The notes below the pieces were generated by a model. It had not been told where the DNA came from, searched no databases, and saw nothing but the letters and a program-made list of their open reading frames with translations. A program made the position numbers and the translations under genes. A DNA stretch of 64,000 bases from an uncultured Tateyamaria sp. (lineage in GTDB: Bacteria > Pseudomonadota > Alphaproteobacteria > Rhodobacterales > Rhodobacteraceae): positions 248,001 through 312,000 of the forward strand of contig NZ_CANLVZ010000002.1 in NCBI RefSeq assembly GCF_947494755.1, read 5' to 3'. Each line of letters begins with the position of its first letter. Within the stretch, counting starts at the first letter, position 1. Below are positions 53,685 to 62,578 of the stretch, in pieces.

Positions 53685-54914
53685 ATGCGTCGCGTCGTCG
53701 TCACCGGATTGGGGATTGTGTCGTCTATCGGCACGAACGTGGACGAGGTTTTGGCCTCACTTAAGGCCGGCACCAGCGGGATTGAAGCCAGCGAAGAGAT
53801 GGCCGAGCACGGCTTTCGCAGCCAGATCGCAGGCACGCTCAAGCTGGACGTCGCCGATCACGTGGAAAAGCGCGCGTTGCGCTTCATGGGGCCGGGCGCG
53901 GCTTATGCGCATATCGCGATGACGCAAGCCATCGCCGATGCGGGCCTTGAGGAAAGCGACATCGTGAACCCGCGCACGGGGTTGGTAGCAGGCTCGGGCG
54001 GCCCGTCGACCTCTGCCATGCTTGCAGCCCATCAAACGGTCCTGAACACGGGTGCCACCAAGCGCATCGGCCCTTTCGCGGTGCCCAAATGCATGTCCTC
54101 GACCATCAGCGCGAACCTCGCGACAGGCTTCAAGATCAAGGGCATCAACTATTCGATCACGTCGGCCTGCTCGACCTCGCTGCACTGCATCGGCAATGCG
54201 GCGGAACAGATCATGCTTGGCAAACAGGACGTGATGTTCGCAGGCGGTGCCGAGGAACTGGACTGGACGCTGTCCTGCCTGTTCGACGCGATGGGTGCGA
54301 TGTCCTCGAAATACAACGACACCCCCGCCAAGGCGAGCCGCGCCTTTGACGCGGATCGCGACGGGTTCGTGATCTCAGGCGGCGGCGGCATCGTCGTGCT
54401 GGAAGATCTGGAACACGCCCGCGCGCGCGGGGCCAAGATTTACGCCGAAGTCACAGGCTATGCTGCCACATCGGACGGGCACGACATGGTGGCCCCGTCC
54501 GGTGAAGGCGGCGAGCGGGCGATGCGTGTCGCGCTGTCGACCCTCCCCGAAGACCGCACCGTCAGCTATATAAACGCACACGGCACCTCGACCCCAGTCG
54601 GCGATGTGGGTGAGATCGAGGCGGTGCGCCGCGTCTTTGGCCAAGGCACCACTCCGCCTGTCAGTTCGACCAAGTCCATGACCGGCCATGCCCAAGGGGC
54701 GGCAGGCGCGCTTGAAGCGATCTTTAGCCTCTTGATGCTGGACAACGACTTTATCACGCCTTCGATCAACGTCGAAACGCTGGACCCCGCCTTGGACCCG
54801 GCCGAAATCGCGACCGAGATGAAGGCAGCGGCGGGCCTTGATTCCGTCATGACCAATTCATTCGGGTTTGGCGGCACCAACGGGTCGATGATCCTTTCGA
54901 AATTTCACGGGTAA
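53685..54914 (+). CDS. fabB: 3-oxoacyl-ACP synthase I
   Basis: A 409-residue condensing enzyme. The nucleophile Cys is in TSACSTSLHCIGNA, the catalytic His residues in NAHGTSTPVGD and the region after TKSMTGHAQGAAG, and the Gly-rich C-terminal NSFGFGGTNGSMI closes the thiolase fold. It elongates the cis-unsaturated intermediate made by FabA. It starts 40 bases after fabA and is followed within ten bases by fabI. Confidence 0.97.
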   Translation: MRRVVVTGLGIVSSIGTNVDEVLASLKAGTSGIEASEEMAEHGFRSQIAGTLKLDVADHVEKRALRFMGPGAAYAHIAMTQAIADAGLEESDIVNPRTGLVAGSGGPSTSAMLAAHQTVLNTGATKRIGPFAVPKCMSSTISANLATGFKIKGINYSITSACSTSLHCIGNAAEQIMLGKQDVMFAGGAEELDWTLSCLFDAMGAMSSKYNDTPAKASRAFDADRDGFVISGGGGIVVLEDLEHARARGAKIYAEVTGYAATSDGHDMVAPSGEGGERAMRVALSTLPEDRTVSYINAHGTSTPVGDVGEIEAVRRVFGQGTTPPVSSTKSMTGHAQGAAGALEAIFSLLMLDNDFITPSINVETLDPALDPAEIATEMKAAAGLDSVMTNSFGFGGTNGSMILSKFHG

Positions 54915-54923
54915 GTATTGAAT

Positions 54924-55715
54924 ATGTCGGGAATGCTCTCAGGAAAACGCGGCCTTGTGATGGGCGTCGCCAATGACCGTTCCATCGCGTGGGGTATTGC
55001 CAAGGCCATGGCCGAGGCCGGGGCCGAATTGGCGTTCACCTATCAGGGCGAGGCTTTTGGCAAGCGGCTTGAACCCCTCGCGGCGAGCGTCGGGTCGGAC
55101 TTCATGGTGGACGTGGATGTGACGGATGATGCCTCGCTTGATGCGGCATTTGATGCGCTTGAGGCACGTTGGCCCACGATCGACTTCGTGATCCATGCCA
55201 TTGCGTTTTCGGACAAATCCGAGCTCACAGGCCGGTTCCTGAACACCAGCCGCGCCAATTTCAAACACTCCATGGACATCTCGGCCTATTCCTTCATCGA
55301 AGTGGCCCGGCGCGCCCATCCGCTGATGATCGAAAACGGCGGCACCTTGCTGACACTGACCTATCAGGGGTCCAACCGGGTTGTGCCCAATTACAACGTG
55401 ATGGGCGTGGCCAAGGCCGCACTTGAATCCGCCACACGCTATCTGGCCAATGACCTTGGCCCTGAAGGGATCCGGGTCAATGCCATCTCGCCGGGACCGA
55501 TGAAGACACTGGCAGGTGCCGCCATTGGCGGGGCGCGCAAAACCTACAAACATACCGATCTCAACGCGCCCTTGCGCTCAAACGCAACGCTCGAGGCGGT
55601 GGGCGGCACAGCCGTTTACCTCTGTTCAGAGGCCGGAGCCTGCACAACCGGAGAGATCATCCGGGTCGATGGTGGCTTTCACGTGCTTGGGATGCCACAG
55701 CCCGATCACCTCTAA
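54924..55715 (+). CDS. fabI: enoyl-ACP reductase I (NADH)
   Basis: A 263-residue SDR-like reductase that completes each elongation cycle. Cofactor motif GLVMGVANDRSIAWGIAKA, active Tyr and Lys in YNVMGVAKAAL (Y-x6-K, as in FabI) and NAISPGPMKTLAG are typical. I prefer the ATG at 54924; an in-frame TTG six bases earlier is possible. The triclosan-contact region resembles sensitive enzymes, but this is not a test of sensitivity. Confidence 0.97.
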   Translation: MSGMLSGKRGLVMGVANDRSIAWGIAKAMAEAGAELAFTYQGEAFGKRLEPLAASVGSDFMVDVDVTDDASLDAAFDALEARWPTIDFVIHAIAFSDKSELTGRFLNTSRANFKHSMDISAYSFIEVARRAHPLMIENGGTLLTLTYQGSNRVVPNYNVMGVAKAALESATRYLANDLGPEGIRVNAISPGPMKTLAGAAIGGARKTYKHTDLNAPLRSNATLEAVGGTAVYLCSEAGACTTGEIIRVDGGFHVLGMPQPDHL

Positions 55716-55768
55716 TTTTCCAAGATTAGTTCATAGTTTGGTCACGCCTTGGGGCTAGGCTTGGCCGC

Positions 55769-56149
55769 ATGACAGTGGCAGAGACACATCAATCAGACAA
55801 ACACGCGCGCGTGCTCAAGCGGCGCGCGCGGCGGACACGCCTCTCCAAGTGGTTGGGACGGTTAATCTTTTCACTGATCGGTGTGGGTCTGATGCTGGGA
55901 CTGCGTGCGTATCCGAATGTCGTCCAGGATGTGATCGCATGGGCGCATGACACACCTCAGGCTGGGGCGACGAACCGGGCCTTCGCCAAACCCAGTGAGG
56001 TTCGGACACGGATCATGCTAACCGACAAAGTGCCGGTGCGACGGGGCAACGCCTTGCCCGGTCATGGTGCAACACCGCCCGCCAATGACACGCAGGCGCA
56101 AGCCGATGCCATCGGACACACCCTGCGCACATTTGATCCGGGCGGCTGA
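55769..56149 (+). CDS. hypothetical single-pass membrane protein
   Basis: A 126-residue protein. A very basic N-terminal stretch (about residues 12-30, HARVLKRRARRTRLSKW) precedes one membrane helix (about 30-47, GRLIFSLIGVGLMLGLRAY). The remaining 80 residues would face the periplasm and are low in complexity. No family is recognised. It starts 53 bases after fabI and is convergent with the FKBP gene. Confidence 0.65.
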   Translation: MTVAETHQSDKHARVLKRRARRTRLSKWLGRLIFSLIGVGLMLGLRAYPNVVQDVIAWAHDTPQAGATNRAFAKPSEVRTRIMLTDKVPVRRGNALPGHGATPPANDTQAQADAIGHTLRTFDPGG

Positions 56150-56221
56150 TTTCAGCAGATTGCCGCAAGGGACGGTGGGCGGGGCGTCTTTGCCCATCGG
56201 GCAAACAGCGTCCGCACAGCG

Positions 56222-56656
56222 TCACTTGGGATCAACAGACACCACTTCAAAGTCAAAGGTCAGGTCCTTGCCTGCCAGCGGGTGGTTGGCGTCCAGCATG
56301 ACCTCTTCGTCACCGATATCCACAACCGTGACCGGCATGGGCTGACCCTGCGGCGTCTGCATCTGCAATTGCAACCCCAGTTCCAGCGGTATCTCTTCGG
56401 GGATCGCATCCCGCGGCACCCCCTGACGCAAGGCGGGGTTCAGCGGACCATAGGCCTGATCGCAAGCGATGTTGACAACCTTCTTCTCGCCCGGCTCCAT
56501 GCCAATTAGCGCCACATCAAGCCCCGAAATGATCTGACCAGACCCAGCCACAAACTCGAGCGGGTCGCGCCCCTCCGAGCTGTCAAACACAGTGCCGTCC
56601 ACCAATGTTCCGGTATAGTGAATGCGCACCGTATCGCCGTCTTTGATCTCGGCCAT
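56222..56656 (-). CDS. FKBP-type peptidyl-prolyl isomerase, SlyD-like
   Basis: A 144-residue PPIase of the SlyD/FkpB architecture. The FKBP half is interrupted by an IF (insert-in-flap) domain: DTVRIHYTGTLVDGTVFDSS opens it, GMEPGEKKVVNIACDQAYG leads into the insert (about 75-125), and HPLAGKDLTFDFEVVSV closes it. It lacks the His-rich metal tail of enteric SlyD. It folds or holds proteins in the cytoplasm. The start is preceded by GGGAGACAAAGCC. Confidence 0.93.
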   Translation of the reverse strand: MAEIKDGDTVRIHYTGTLVDGTVFDSSEGRDPLEFVAGSGQIISGLDVALIGMEPGEKKVVNIACDQAYGPLNPALRQGVPRDAIPEEIPLELGLQLQMQTPQGQPMPVTVVDIGDEEVMLDANHPLAGKDLTFDFEVVSVDPK

Positions 56657-56794
56657 GGCTTTGTCTCCCAACATATTCCGTCCGACCGACAGCGTGACAC
56701 ACCCAAGCCGCGCATGCCAGTCGGGTAAACCCCACCTGCCCCCTTTTCGCGCGCGCCGCCCCGTGTCACTCTGCCCCAAAGAGGAACAGCGCCC

Positions 56795-57481
56795 ATGCCC
56801 ATCACCACATGCATATTTGACGCCTATGGCACCCTGTTTGATGTGGCTGCTGCCGCCCGGCAGGCCGCCGCCGAACCCGCCTTTGCCTCGATCAGGGACA
56901 CATGGCCGACCTTGGCCGAACACTGGCGGCTCAAGCAGTTGCAATACACCTGGCTGCGGGCCGTCACCGGTGCGCACACCGATTTCTGGCAAGTCACCCA
57001 GGAGGGGCTGGACTGGGCCCTCGAAAAGGCCGGTCATGGCAACGCGCCCGCCCTGCGGGAACGACTGCTGGCGCTTTACTGGGAATTGCAGGCCTATCCC
57101 GAAGTGCCCGAGATGTTGAGCGCCCTCAAATCAGCGGGGTTGAACACCGCGATCCTGTCCAACGGGTCCCCCGACATGCTTGACGGTGCCGTCCAATCCG
57201 CAGGGATCGCCGACGTGCTGGATGACAGCCTGTCGGTACAATCGGTTGGCATCTTCAAACCGGACGCGCGGGTCTATGATCTCGTCGGAGAGCGTTTTGG
57301 ATGTGCCAAGGACGAGGTTCTGTTCGTGTCCTCCAACGGGTGGGACGCGGCGGCGGCCACCGGGTACGGGTTTGAAACCGCGTGGGTCAACCGCGCGGGC
57401 GAGCCTGTCGACCGCCTGCCATGGAGGCCCAAACATCGCCTCGATGACCTCACTGGCATTCCCGCCTTGGCAGGTGTGTGA
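56795..57481 (+). CDS. (S)-2-haloacid dehalogenase (HAD superfamily)
   Basis: A 228-residue type II haloacid dehalogenase. The nucleophile Asp9 is in FDAYGTLFDV, the halide-site region in HWRLKQLQYTWLR, motif II in ILSNGSPDML, motif III Lys in GIFKPDARVYD and motif IV in LFVSSNGWDAAAA. All elements used by L-DEX-type enzymes are present, so hydrolysis of 2-haloacids such as chloroacetate is likely. It is the first of seven closely packed plus-strand genes. Its TGA overlaps the next ATG by one base. Confidence 0.88.
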   Translation: MPITTCIFDAYGTLFDVAAAARQAAAEPAFASIRDTWPTLAEHWRLKQLQYTWLRAVTGAHTDFWQVTQEGLDWALEKAGHGNAPALRERLLALYWELQAYPEVPEMLSALKSAGLNTAILSNGSPDMLDGAVQSAGIADVLDDSLSVQSVGIFKPDARVYDLVGERFGCAKDEVLFVSSNGWDAAAATGYGFETAWVNRAGEPVDRLPWRPKHRLDDLTGIPALAGV

Positions 57482-58299
57482 TGGCGACTTTTACCACCTC
57501 GGATGGGGTATCGCTGTATTACACAGATGAGGGCGCAGGCCTGCCACTGCTATGCCTGCCGGGCCTGACGCGCACCACCGAGGACTTCCAATACGTCACC
57601 CCGCATCTGCCCCCCTGCCGCCTGATCAAGATGGACTATCGCGGGCGCGGCCAGTCGCAATGGGACGACACATGGGCCAATTACGTGTTGCCCGTGGAAA
57701 TCCGTGACGTGATGGAGCTGATGGACCATCTGTCGCTGGCCTCCTGTGCGATCCTTGGCACCTCACGCGGCGGGCTGAACGCGATGGGCCTTGCCGCGGC
57801 CGCGCCAGACCGGCTGCTCGGTGCCGCGCTCAATGATGTCGGCCCTGAACTCGACCCTGCGGGCCTTGCGGGCATCATGACCTATCTGGGCCGCCGTCCT
57901 GCCGCGCGCACCCATGCCGAAGTGGCCGCCGCGTTGCCATATGTCCTCGAAGGGTTCAAAGGGGTCCCCCAAACCCGCTGGATGCAAGAGGCGCACACCC
58001 ATTTTGTCGAAACCGACCAAGGCCTCGATATCACCTATGACCCGAAACTGCGCGACGCGGTTGAGGCGGCGGGCGATGTGCCGGACCTGTGGCCGTTTTT
58101 CGACGCGCTAGAAGGCAAGCCGATCTGCGTTATCCGCGGGGCCGGGTCCGATCTGCTGAGCGCCGAAACTGTCGCCAAGATGCAGGATCGCCGCCCTGAC
58201 CTGATGACCGCCGAAGTACCCGGGCGCGGCCATGTTCCGTTTCTGGACGAACCCGAAGCCCTCGACGCCCTGCACAGATGGATGATGACGCTCACATGA
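57481..58299 (+). CDS. alpha/beta hydrolase
   Basis: A 272-residue hydrolase. The oxyanion region is LLCLPGLTRTTEDF, the nucleophile Ser in LGTSRGGLNAMG, the acid Asp near GAGSDLLSAE and the His in PGRGHVPFLDEPEAL. The core resembles 3-oxoadipate enol-lactonase and lipases. No substrate is evident. It is coupled to the dehalogenase before it and overlaps the PLP enzyme after it by four bases. Confidence 0.87.
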   Translation: MATFTTSDGVSLYYTDEGAGLPLLCLPGLTRTTEDFQYVTPHLPPCRLIKMDYRGRGQSQWDDTWANYVLPVEIRDVMELMDHLSLASCAILGTSRGGLNAMGLAAAAPDRLLGAALNDVGPELDPAGLAGIMTYLGRRPAARTHAEVAAALPYVLEGFKGVPQTRWMQEAHTHFVETDQGLDITYDPKLRDAVEAAGDVPDLWPFFDALEGKPICVIRGAGSDLLSAETVAKMQDRRPDLMTAEVPGRGHVPFLDEPEALDALHRWMMTLT

Positions 58300-59267
58300 A
58301 TATCGAGATGATCCGCGCGTCGGCCACCCGCCTGAACGGGCATGCGCGCCACACGCCCCTGCTAAACTCGCCCTTTATCGACAAGATCGCGGGGCGGCGC
58401 GTTTGGGTCAAACCCGAGTGCCTGCAACACACCGGCAGCTTCAAATTTCGCGGCGCATGGTCGGCCCTGTCCGCGCTCGATCCATCCATCCGGGCGGCAG
58501 GCGTGATCGCCTTTTCCAGCGGCAACCACGCTCAGGGCGTCGCCTTGGCGGCGAACATGCACGACGTGCCAGCCGTGATCGTGATGCCCCGCGACGCTCC
58601 CGCGCTCAAGATCGAGAACACGCAAGCTATGGGCGCGGAGGTGGTGTTGTACGAACGTGGCAGCGAGGATCGCGATGTCATCGGCGCACAACTCGCAGCC
58701 GAACGTGGCCTGACGCTGATCAAACCCTTTGACGAACCGCAAGTCATCGCAGGCCAAGGCACGACGGGACTGGAGATCGCAGCACAGGCCGAGGCCCTCG
58801 GCATCACAGTGGCGGATGTGCTGGTCTGTTGCGGCGGCGGGGGGCTGACCAGCGGCATCGCGCTTGCGCTCGAGGCCGAAGCCCCTGGCCTGTGCGTGCG
58901 CCCGGTCGAGCCTGAAGGGTTTGATGATGTGGCCCGCTCCCTGCGTTCGGGCGGGATCGAACGCAACAATGCCGTGTCGGGCAATATCTGTGACGCGATC
59001 ATCACTCCGCAACCCGGCGACATCACATTCCCGATCCTGCGGCGTCTGTGTGGCCCCGGTCTGGTGGTAAGCGAAGATGAGGCACTGATCGCCATGGCCC
59101 ACGCATTCCTGCGCCTCAAGCTGGTGGCCGAACCGGGCGGAGCCGTCGCCCTTGCTGCCGCTTTGTGTCGCGCAGACCAGATAGACGGCGAGGACGTGAT
59201 CGTCACAATCTCGGGCGGCAATGTCGATCCAGATCTGTTCGCCCGCGCACTTCGGAGCCTTGAATGA
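58296..59267 (+). CDS. threonine/serine dehydratase-like PLP enzyme
   Basis: A 323-residue fold-type II PLP enzyme. The PLP lysine is in TGSFKFRGAWSAL, the Asn-containing loop in AFSSGNHAQGVALAA and the phosphate loop in CCGGGGLTSGIA. There is no C-terminal ACT domain, so it is of the catabolic or serine-racemase/hydroxyaspartate-dehydratase type. Threonine, serine or 3-hydroxyaspartate are possible substrates. The ATG overlaps the upstream TGA. Confidence 0.87.
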   Translation: MNIEMIRASATRLNGHARHTPLLNSPFIDKIAGRRVWVKPECLQHTGSFKFRGAWSALSALDPSIRAAGVIAFSSGNHAQGVALAANMHDVPAVIVMPRDAPALKIENTQAMGAEVVLYERGSEDRDVIGAQLAAERGLTLIKPFDEPQVIAGQGTTGLEIAAQAEALGITVADVLVCCGGGGLTSGIALALEAEAPGLCVRPVEPEGFDDVARSLRSGGIERNNAVSGNICDAIITPQPGDITFPILRRLCGPGLVVSEDEALIAMAHAFLRLKLVAEPGGAVALAAALCRADQIDGEDVIVTISGGNVDPDLFARALRSLE

Positions 59268-60457
59268 CCCATTTCACCATCGCCAGTTTCAACGTCAAAA
59301 ACCTGATTGGAGCGGATCAGGAATATTACAAGTTTCAAAGCTACACGCCCGAAGAATACGCGTGGAAGGCCGACTGGCTCGCCGAACAGCTTCAGACCAT
59401 GGACGCCGATATTGTCGGCTTTCAGGAAATCTTTGAGGAAAGCGCGCTGCGCGACGTGATCGACATGGCGGATGCCGACGGAATTGCCGGAAACGACGCC
59501 CACATCCCCGGCCCCAACAAACGCTATCGGCGCAAGGCCATCTTTCGCAAACTGGCCTATCGCCCCTACACCAACGCCGCTTTGGCCGTTGCCCCCAACG
59601 TCAATGATGGCGGCCCCGGCCAGCGCCGCCCCGGCGTTGCGATCCTGTCCCGCTTTGGCTTTGTGGGGGCACCCGAGGTGATCCAGGACCTGCCAGAACC
59701 GGTCGACATCGACTTTGGCCCCATGGGTGAGGCGGGCGGCGGCGGACAATTCCGCCTTACACGGCTCAGCCGCCCGATCCTCAAGGTGCGCGTGCCCATC
59801 GCGGGCCATGTGATCACGGTGTTCAACTGCCATCTCAAGTCCAAACTCGGCGAATTCATCCGTCCCGAAGGCGCGCCTTTCCCGCCCGAAGTCGACCTGA
59901 CGCAATATGATCCCGTAGGCCGTACCCTTGGTGGTGCCCGCGCCGCACTGCGCCGTATGGCCGAGGCCTGGGTGCTGCGCCGCGCCATCGTGGCCGAGTT
60001 GGATCAGGACCATCCGGTCATGGTCATGGGCGATTTCAACGACGGCGAACATGCGGTCAGCTCCGAGATTATCAGTGGCGAACACCCGTTCAAAAACTAT
60101 GCCTGGATGCTGCGCCACGATGCCCAAACCCCGCGCGACCGCTATTCCGAGGACGAAAATGCCTATATCCGCGAGGCCATCGAAAAGGTTCGCCTGCATT
60201 CGGCCGAAAAGCAATTCGTGCGCAGCTCCGCCCGCGATATGGTCTATACGGCAGCGTTTGGCGGAGTGTATGAGAGCATTGACCAGATCTATATGTCCCG
60301 CCACTTTCTCGCCGATAGTCCGGACAGCATCGGGCATATGGAATATTTCAGCGTGCTGAACGATCATCTGACCGATGGCAGCCATGCCGAGGCCCCCTAT
60401 AACAAACTGGCCTCTGATCATGGTCAGATTATTGCCCACATCAAGCTAAAGGACTGA
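59264..60457 (+). CDS. endonuclease/exonuclease/phosphatase family protein
   Basis: A 397-residue EEP-fold hydrolase. Metal and catalytic residues are seen in IASFNVKNLIG (Asn), DIVGFQEIFEES (Glu), VFNCHLKSK (His), VMGDFNDGEH (Asp, Asn) and LASDHGQI (Asp-His pair). No signal peptide is seen. The substrate could be a nucleic acid, a phospholipid head group or a phosphomonoester. It overlaps the dehydratase by four bases and precedes pcaD by six. Confidence 0.85.
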   Translation: MTHFTIASFNVKNLIGADQEYYKFQSYTPEEYAWKADWLAEQLQTMDADIVGFQEIFEESALRDVIDMADADGIAGNDAHIPGPNKRYRRKAIFRKLAYRPYTNAALAVAPNVNDGGPGQRRPGVAILSRFGFVGAPEVIQDLPEPVDIDFGPMGEAGGGGQFRLTRLSRPILKVRVPIAGHVITVFNCHLKSKLGEFIRPEGAPFPPEVDLTQYDPVGRTLGGARAALRRMAEAWVLRRAIVAELDQDHPVMVMGDFNDGEHAVSSEIISGEHPFKNYAWMLRHDAQTPRDRYSEDENAYIREAIEKVRLHSAEKQFVRSSARDMVYTAAFGGVYESIDQIYMSRHFLADSPDSIGHMEYFSVLNDHLTDGSHAEAPYNKLASDHGQIIAHIKLKD

Positions 60458-60463
60458 AATCAC

Positions 60464-61252
60464 ATGCATATGGCCGATCTTGGCGACGTTCGCCTGCACT
60501 ACCGCATTGACGGCCCCGACGATGGCGCGCCGGTGGTTTTCGCCAATTCGCTTGGCACCGATATGCGCCTGTGGGACCCGATCCTGCCGTTGCTGCCGCC
60601 CGGTCTGCGCGTCCTGCGCTATGACAAACGCGGGCATGGCCTGTCGACCTGCCCGGACGCGCCTTACGCGATGGGCGGCCTCGTGGGCGATGTGGAGCGG
60701 TTGATGGACCACCTCGGCTTTCGTGATGCCCTGTTTGTCGGCCTGTCCATCGGCGGGCTGATTGCGCAAGGGCTCACGGTCAAGCGGCTCGATCTCGTGC
60801 GCGCCATGGTCCTGTCCAATACGGGTGCCAAGATCGGCACCAAGGAGATGTGGGGCGACCGGATTGCAGCGGTCGAAGCGGGCGGTATCGAAGCACTTGC
60901 GGATGCCACGATGGAGCGGTGGTTTTCCCGCGCTTTCCTCGCCACGCCAGAGTTGGAGCTGTGGCGCAACCTCCTCGTGCGCCAACCAGATGCAGGCTAT
61001 GCAGGCTGTTCGGCGGCGATTTCCGGCACGGATTTCTATGCCACGACCGCAACGCTGCGCCTGCCCACCCTCGGCATTGCGGGCAGCGAGGATGGCGCGA
61101 CGCCGCCCGATCTGGTGCGCGAAACTGTCGATCTGGTGCCGGGCAGTCAGTTCCATCTGATCCGCCGCGCGGGCCATTTGCCCTGCGTCGAGCAACCCGA
61201 AGAATATGCACAGGTCCTGACCGACTTCATGCGCGCTACGGGTCATATCTGA
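60464..61252 (+). CDS. pcaD: 3-oxoadipate enol-lactonase
   Basis: A 262-residue alpha/beta hydrolase of the protocatechuate branch. It has VVFANSLGTDMRLWD, RYDKRGHGLS and the nucleophile in VGLSIGGLIAQGL, all characteristic of PcaD, with the C-terminal His in RRAGHLPCVEQPEEY. It opens 3-oxoadipate enol-lactone. pcaB follows three bases later. pcaC and pcaHG are not in the window. Confidence 0.9.
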   Translation: MHMADLGDVRLHYRIDGPDDGAPVVFANSLGTDMRLWDPILPLLPPGLRVLRYDKRGHGLSTCPDAPYAMGGLVGDVERLMDHLGFRDALFVGLSIGGLIAQGLTVKRLDLVRAMVLSNTGAKIGTKEMWGDRIAAVEAGGIEALADATMERWFSRAFLATPELELWRNLLVRQPDAGYAGCSAAISGTDFYATTATLRLPTLGIAGSEDGATPPDLVRETVDLVPGSQFHLIRRAGHLPCVEQPEEYAQVLTDFMRATGHI

Positions 61253-61255
61253 GCC

Positions 61256-62578
61256 ATGGCGGCGAGCGTGTTTTCCTCCCCGCTCTACAGCGGTCTCTTT
61301 CCAACCGGAGAGGTGGGCCGCTTGTGGTCAGACAGCGCCGAAGTGCGCGCGATGCTGGTGGTCGAAGGTGCCTTGGCCAAGGTGCAGGGGGCGCAAGGCA
61401 TCATCCCGGAAATCAGCGCGGCCTTCGTCCATCGCTCAAGCCTTGAGGTGCAGATTGACCCCGCCGGTTTGGCCGAGGCCACGGGCACGAACGGCGTCAG
61501 CGTGCCCGCCCTCGTCGCCGCCTTTCGCACCGCGATGGAGGCCCCGGAACACGCGCAATACGCCCATTGGGGGGCGACAAGTCAGGACATTATCGACACC
61601 GCGCTGATGCTGCGCCTGCGTCAAACCCTGGCGGTGATGGAGGATCGGTTGCGCGCGTTGCTGGCCCGCTTGGGGTCCGAGGCGCGCACCCATGCCGACC
61701 TGCCCATAGCCGCACGCACCTATGGGCAACATGCAACCGTCACCTCTTGGGGGGCTGTGCTGGCGCAATGGGGCAATCCGCTGCTAGATGCGGTCGAGCG
61801 GTTGGAGGCGGTCCGTGCAGGTGCGTTGTGGGTGTCTCTCAGTGGCGCGGCGGGCACTGCATCCGCTCTTGGCCCCGATGCGCCCGCCACCCGCGCAGCC
61901 CTTGCCGAAGCGTTGCGCCTGAGCGATCCGGGGCGCAGTTGGCACACGGATCGGGGGCCAATCCTGCGCATCACAGACTGGATGGCGGATGTGGTCGCAA
62001 CACTTGGCGGCATGGGGCACAGCCTGATCGGGCTGGCCGGATCAGACACCGCCGAGGTAACCCTTGGCGGTGCTGGCGGCTCCTCGACCATGCCGCAGAA
62101 ACAGAACCCGGTTGGCCCGACGGTACTGGTCGCCTGCCAAAACCAAACCGCTGGCCTGCGCACCAACTTACAGATGGCCGCCGCGCATCACTACCAACGG
62201 GACGGGGCCGCTTGGTTCACGGAATGGATGGTGCTGCCCCAGATCGCTTTGACAACGGCATCGGCCATTGAAACCGCCGTGCAGGTCATGGACAGCGCCG
62301 CACCTGTACCTGGTCAAATGGCGGCCCATGCCGCCGGTCAAGGGTTTGTGCATGCCGAAGCGCTCAGCTTTGCACTGACGGCGCATATGACCCGCCCCGA
62401 GGCCCAAAGCGAGACCAAGCGACTGGTCGCAACCGCCGTCGAAACAGGCGACACGCTCGAAGCGGTGGCGCGCACCGCCTATCCTGATCTGCCCTCTGAT
62501 GTGTTTGAGCCGAGCGCCCAGATGGGGCATGCCCCCGATGATGCACGCTGTTTCGCGGACCGGGTGGCGCAGCTTTGA
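61256..62578 (+). CDS. pcaB: 3-carboxy-cis,cis-muconate cycloisomerase
   Basis: A 440-residue fumarase/aspartase-superfamily enzyme. The signature GGSSTMPQKQNPVGP and the earlier HWGATSQDIIDTALML and RTYGQHATVTSWG are typical of PcaB. It lactonises carboxymuconate, one step before the substrate of PcaD is formed. It overlaps the following MFS gene through a TTGA. The order pcaD-pcaB without pcaC or pcaHG differs from the usual pcaDCHGB. Confidence 0.92.
   Translation: MAASVFSSPLYSGLFPTGEVGRLWSDSAEVRAMLVVEGALAKVQGAQGIIPEISAAFVHRSSLEVQIDPAGLAEATGTNGVSVPALVAAFRTAMEAPEHAQYAHWGATSQDIIDTALMLRLRQTLAVMEDRLRALLARLGSEARTHADLPIAARTYGQHATVTSWGAVLAQWGNPLLDAVERLEAVRAGALWVSLSGAAGTASALGPDAPATRAALAEALRLSDPGRSWHTDRGPILRITDWMADVVATLGGMGHSLIGLAGSDTAEVTLGGAGGSSTMPQKQNPVGPTVLVACQNQTAGLRTNLQMAAAHHYQRDGAAWFTEWMVLPQIALTTASAIETAVQVMDSAAPVPGQMAAHAAGQGFVHAEALSFALTAHMTRPEAQSETKRLVATAVETGDTLEAVARTAYPDLPSDVFEPSAQMGHAPDDARCFADRVAQL

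Noticed and set aside
58532-60439. A 635-codon minus-strand reading frame, one of the longest in the window
   Set aside because: It is antisense to the PLP dehydratase and EEP-family genes, which have clear motifs and coupled starts. Its composition is that of a high-GC shadow frame and it matches no family.
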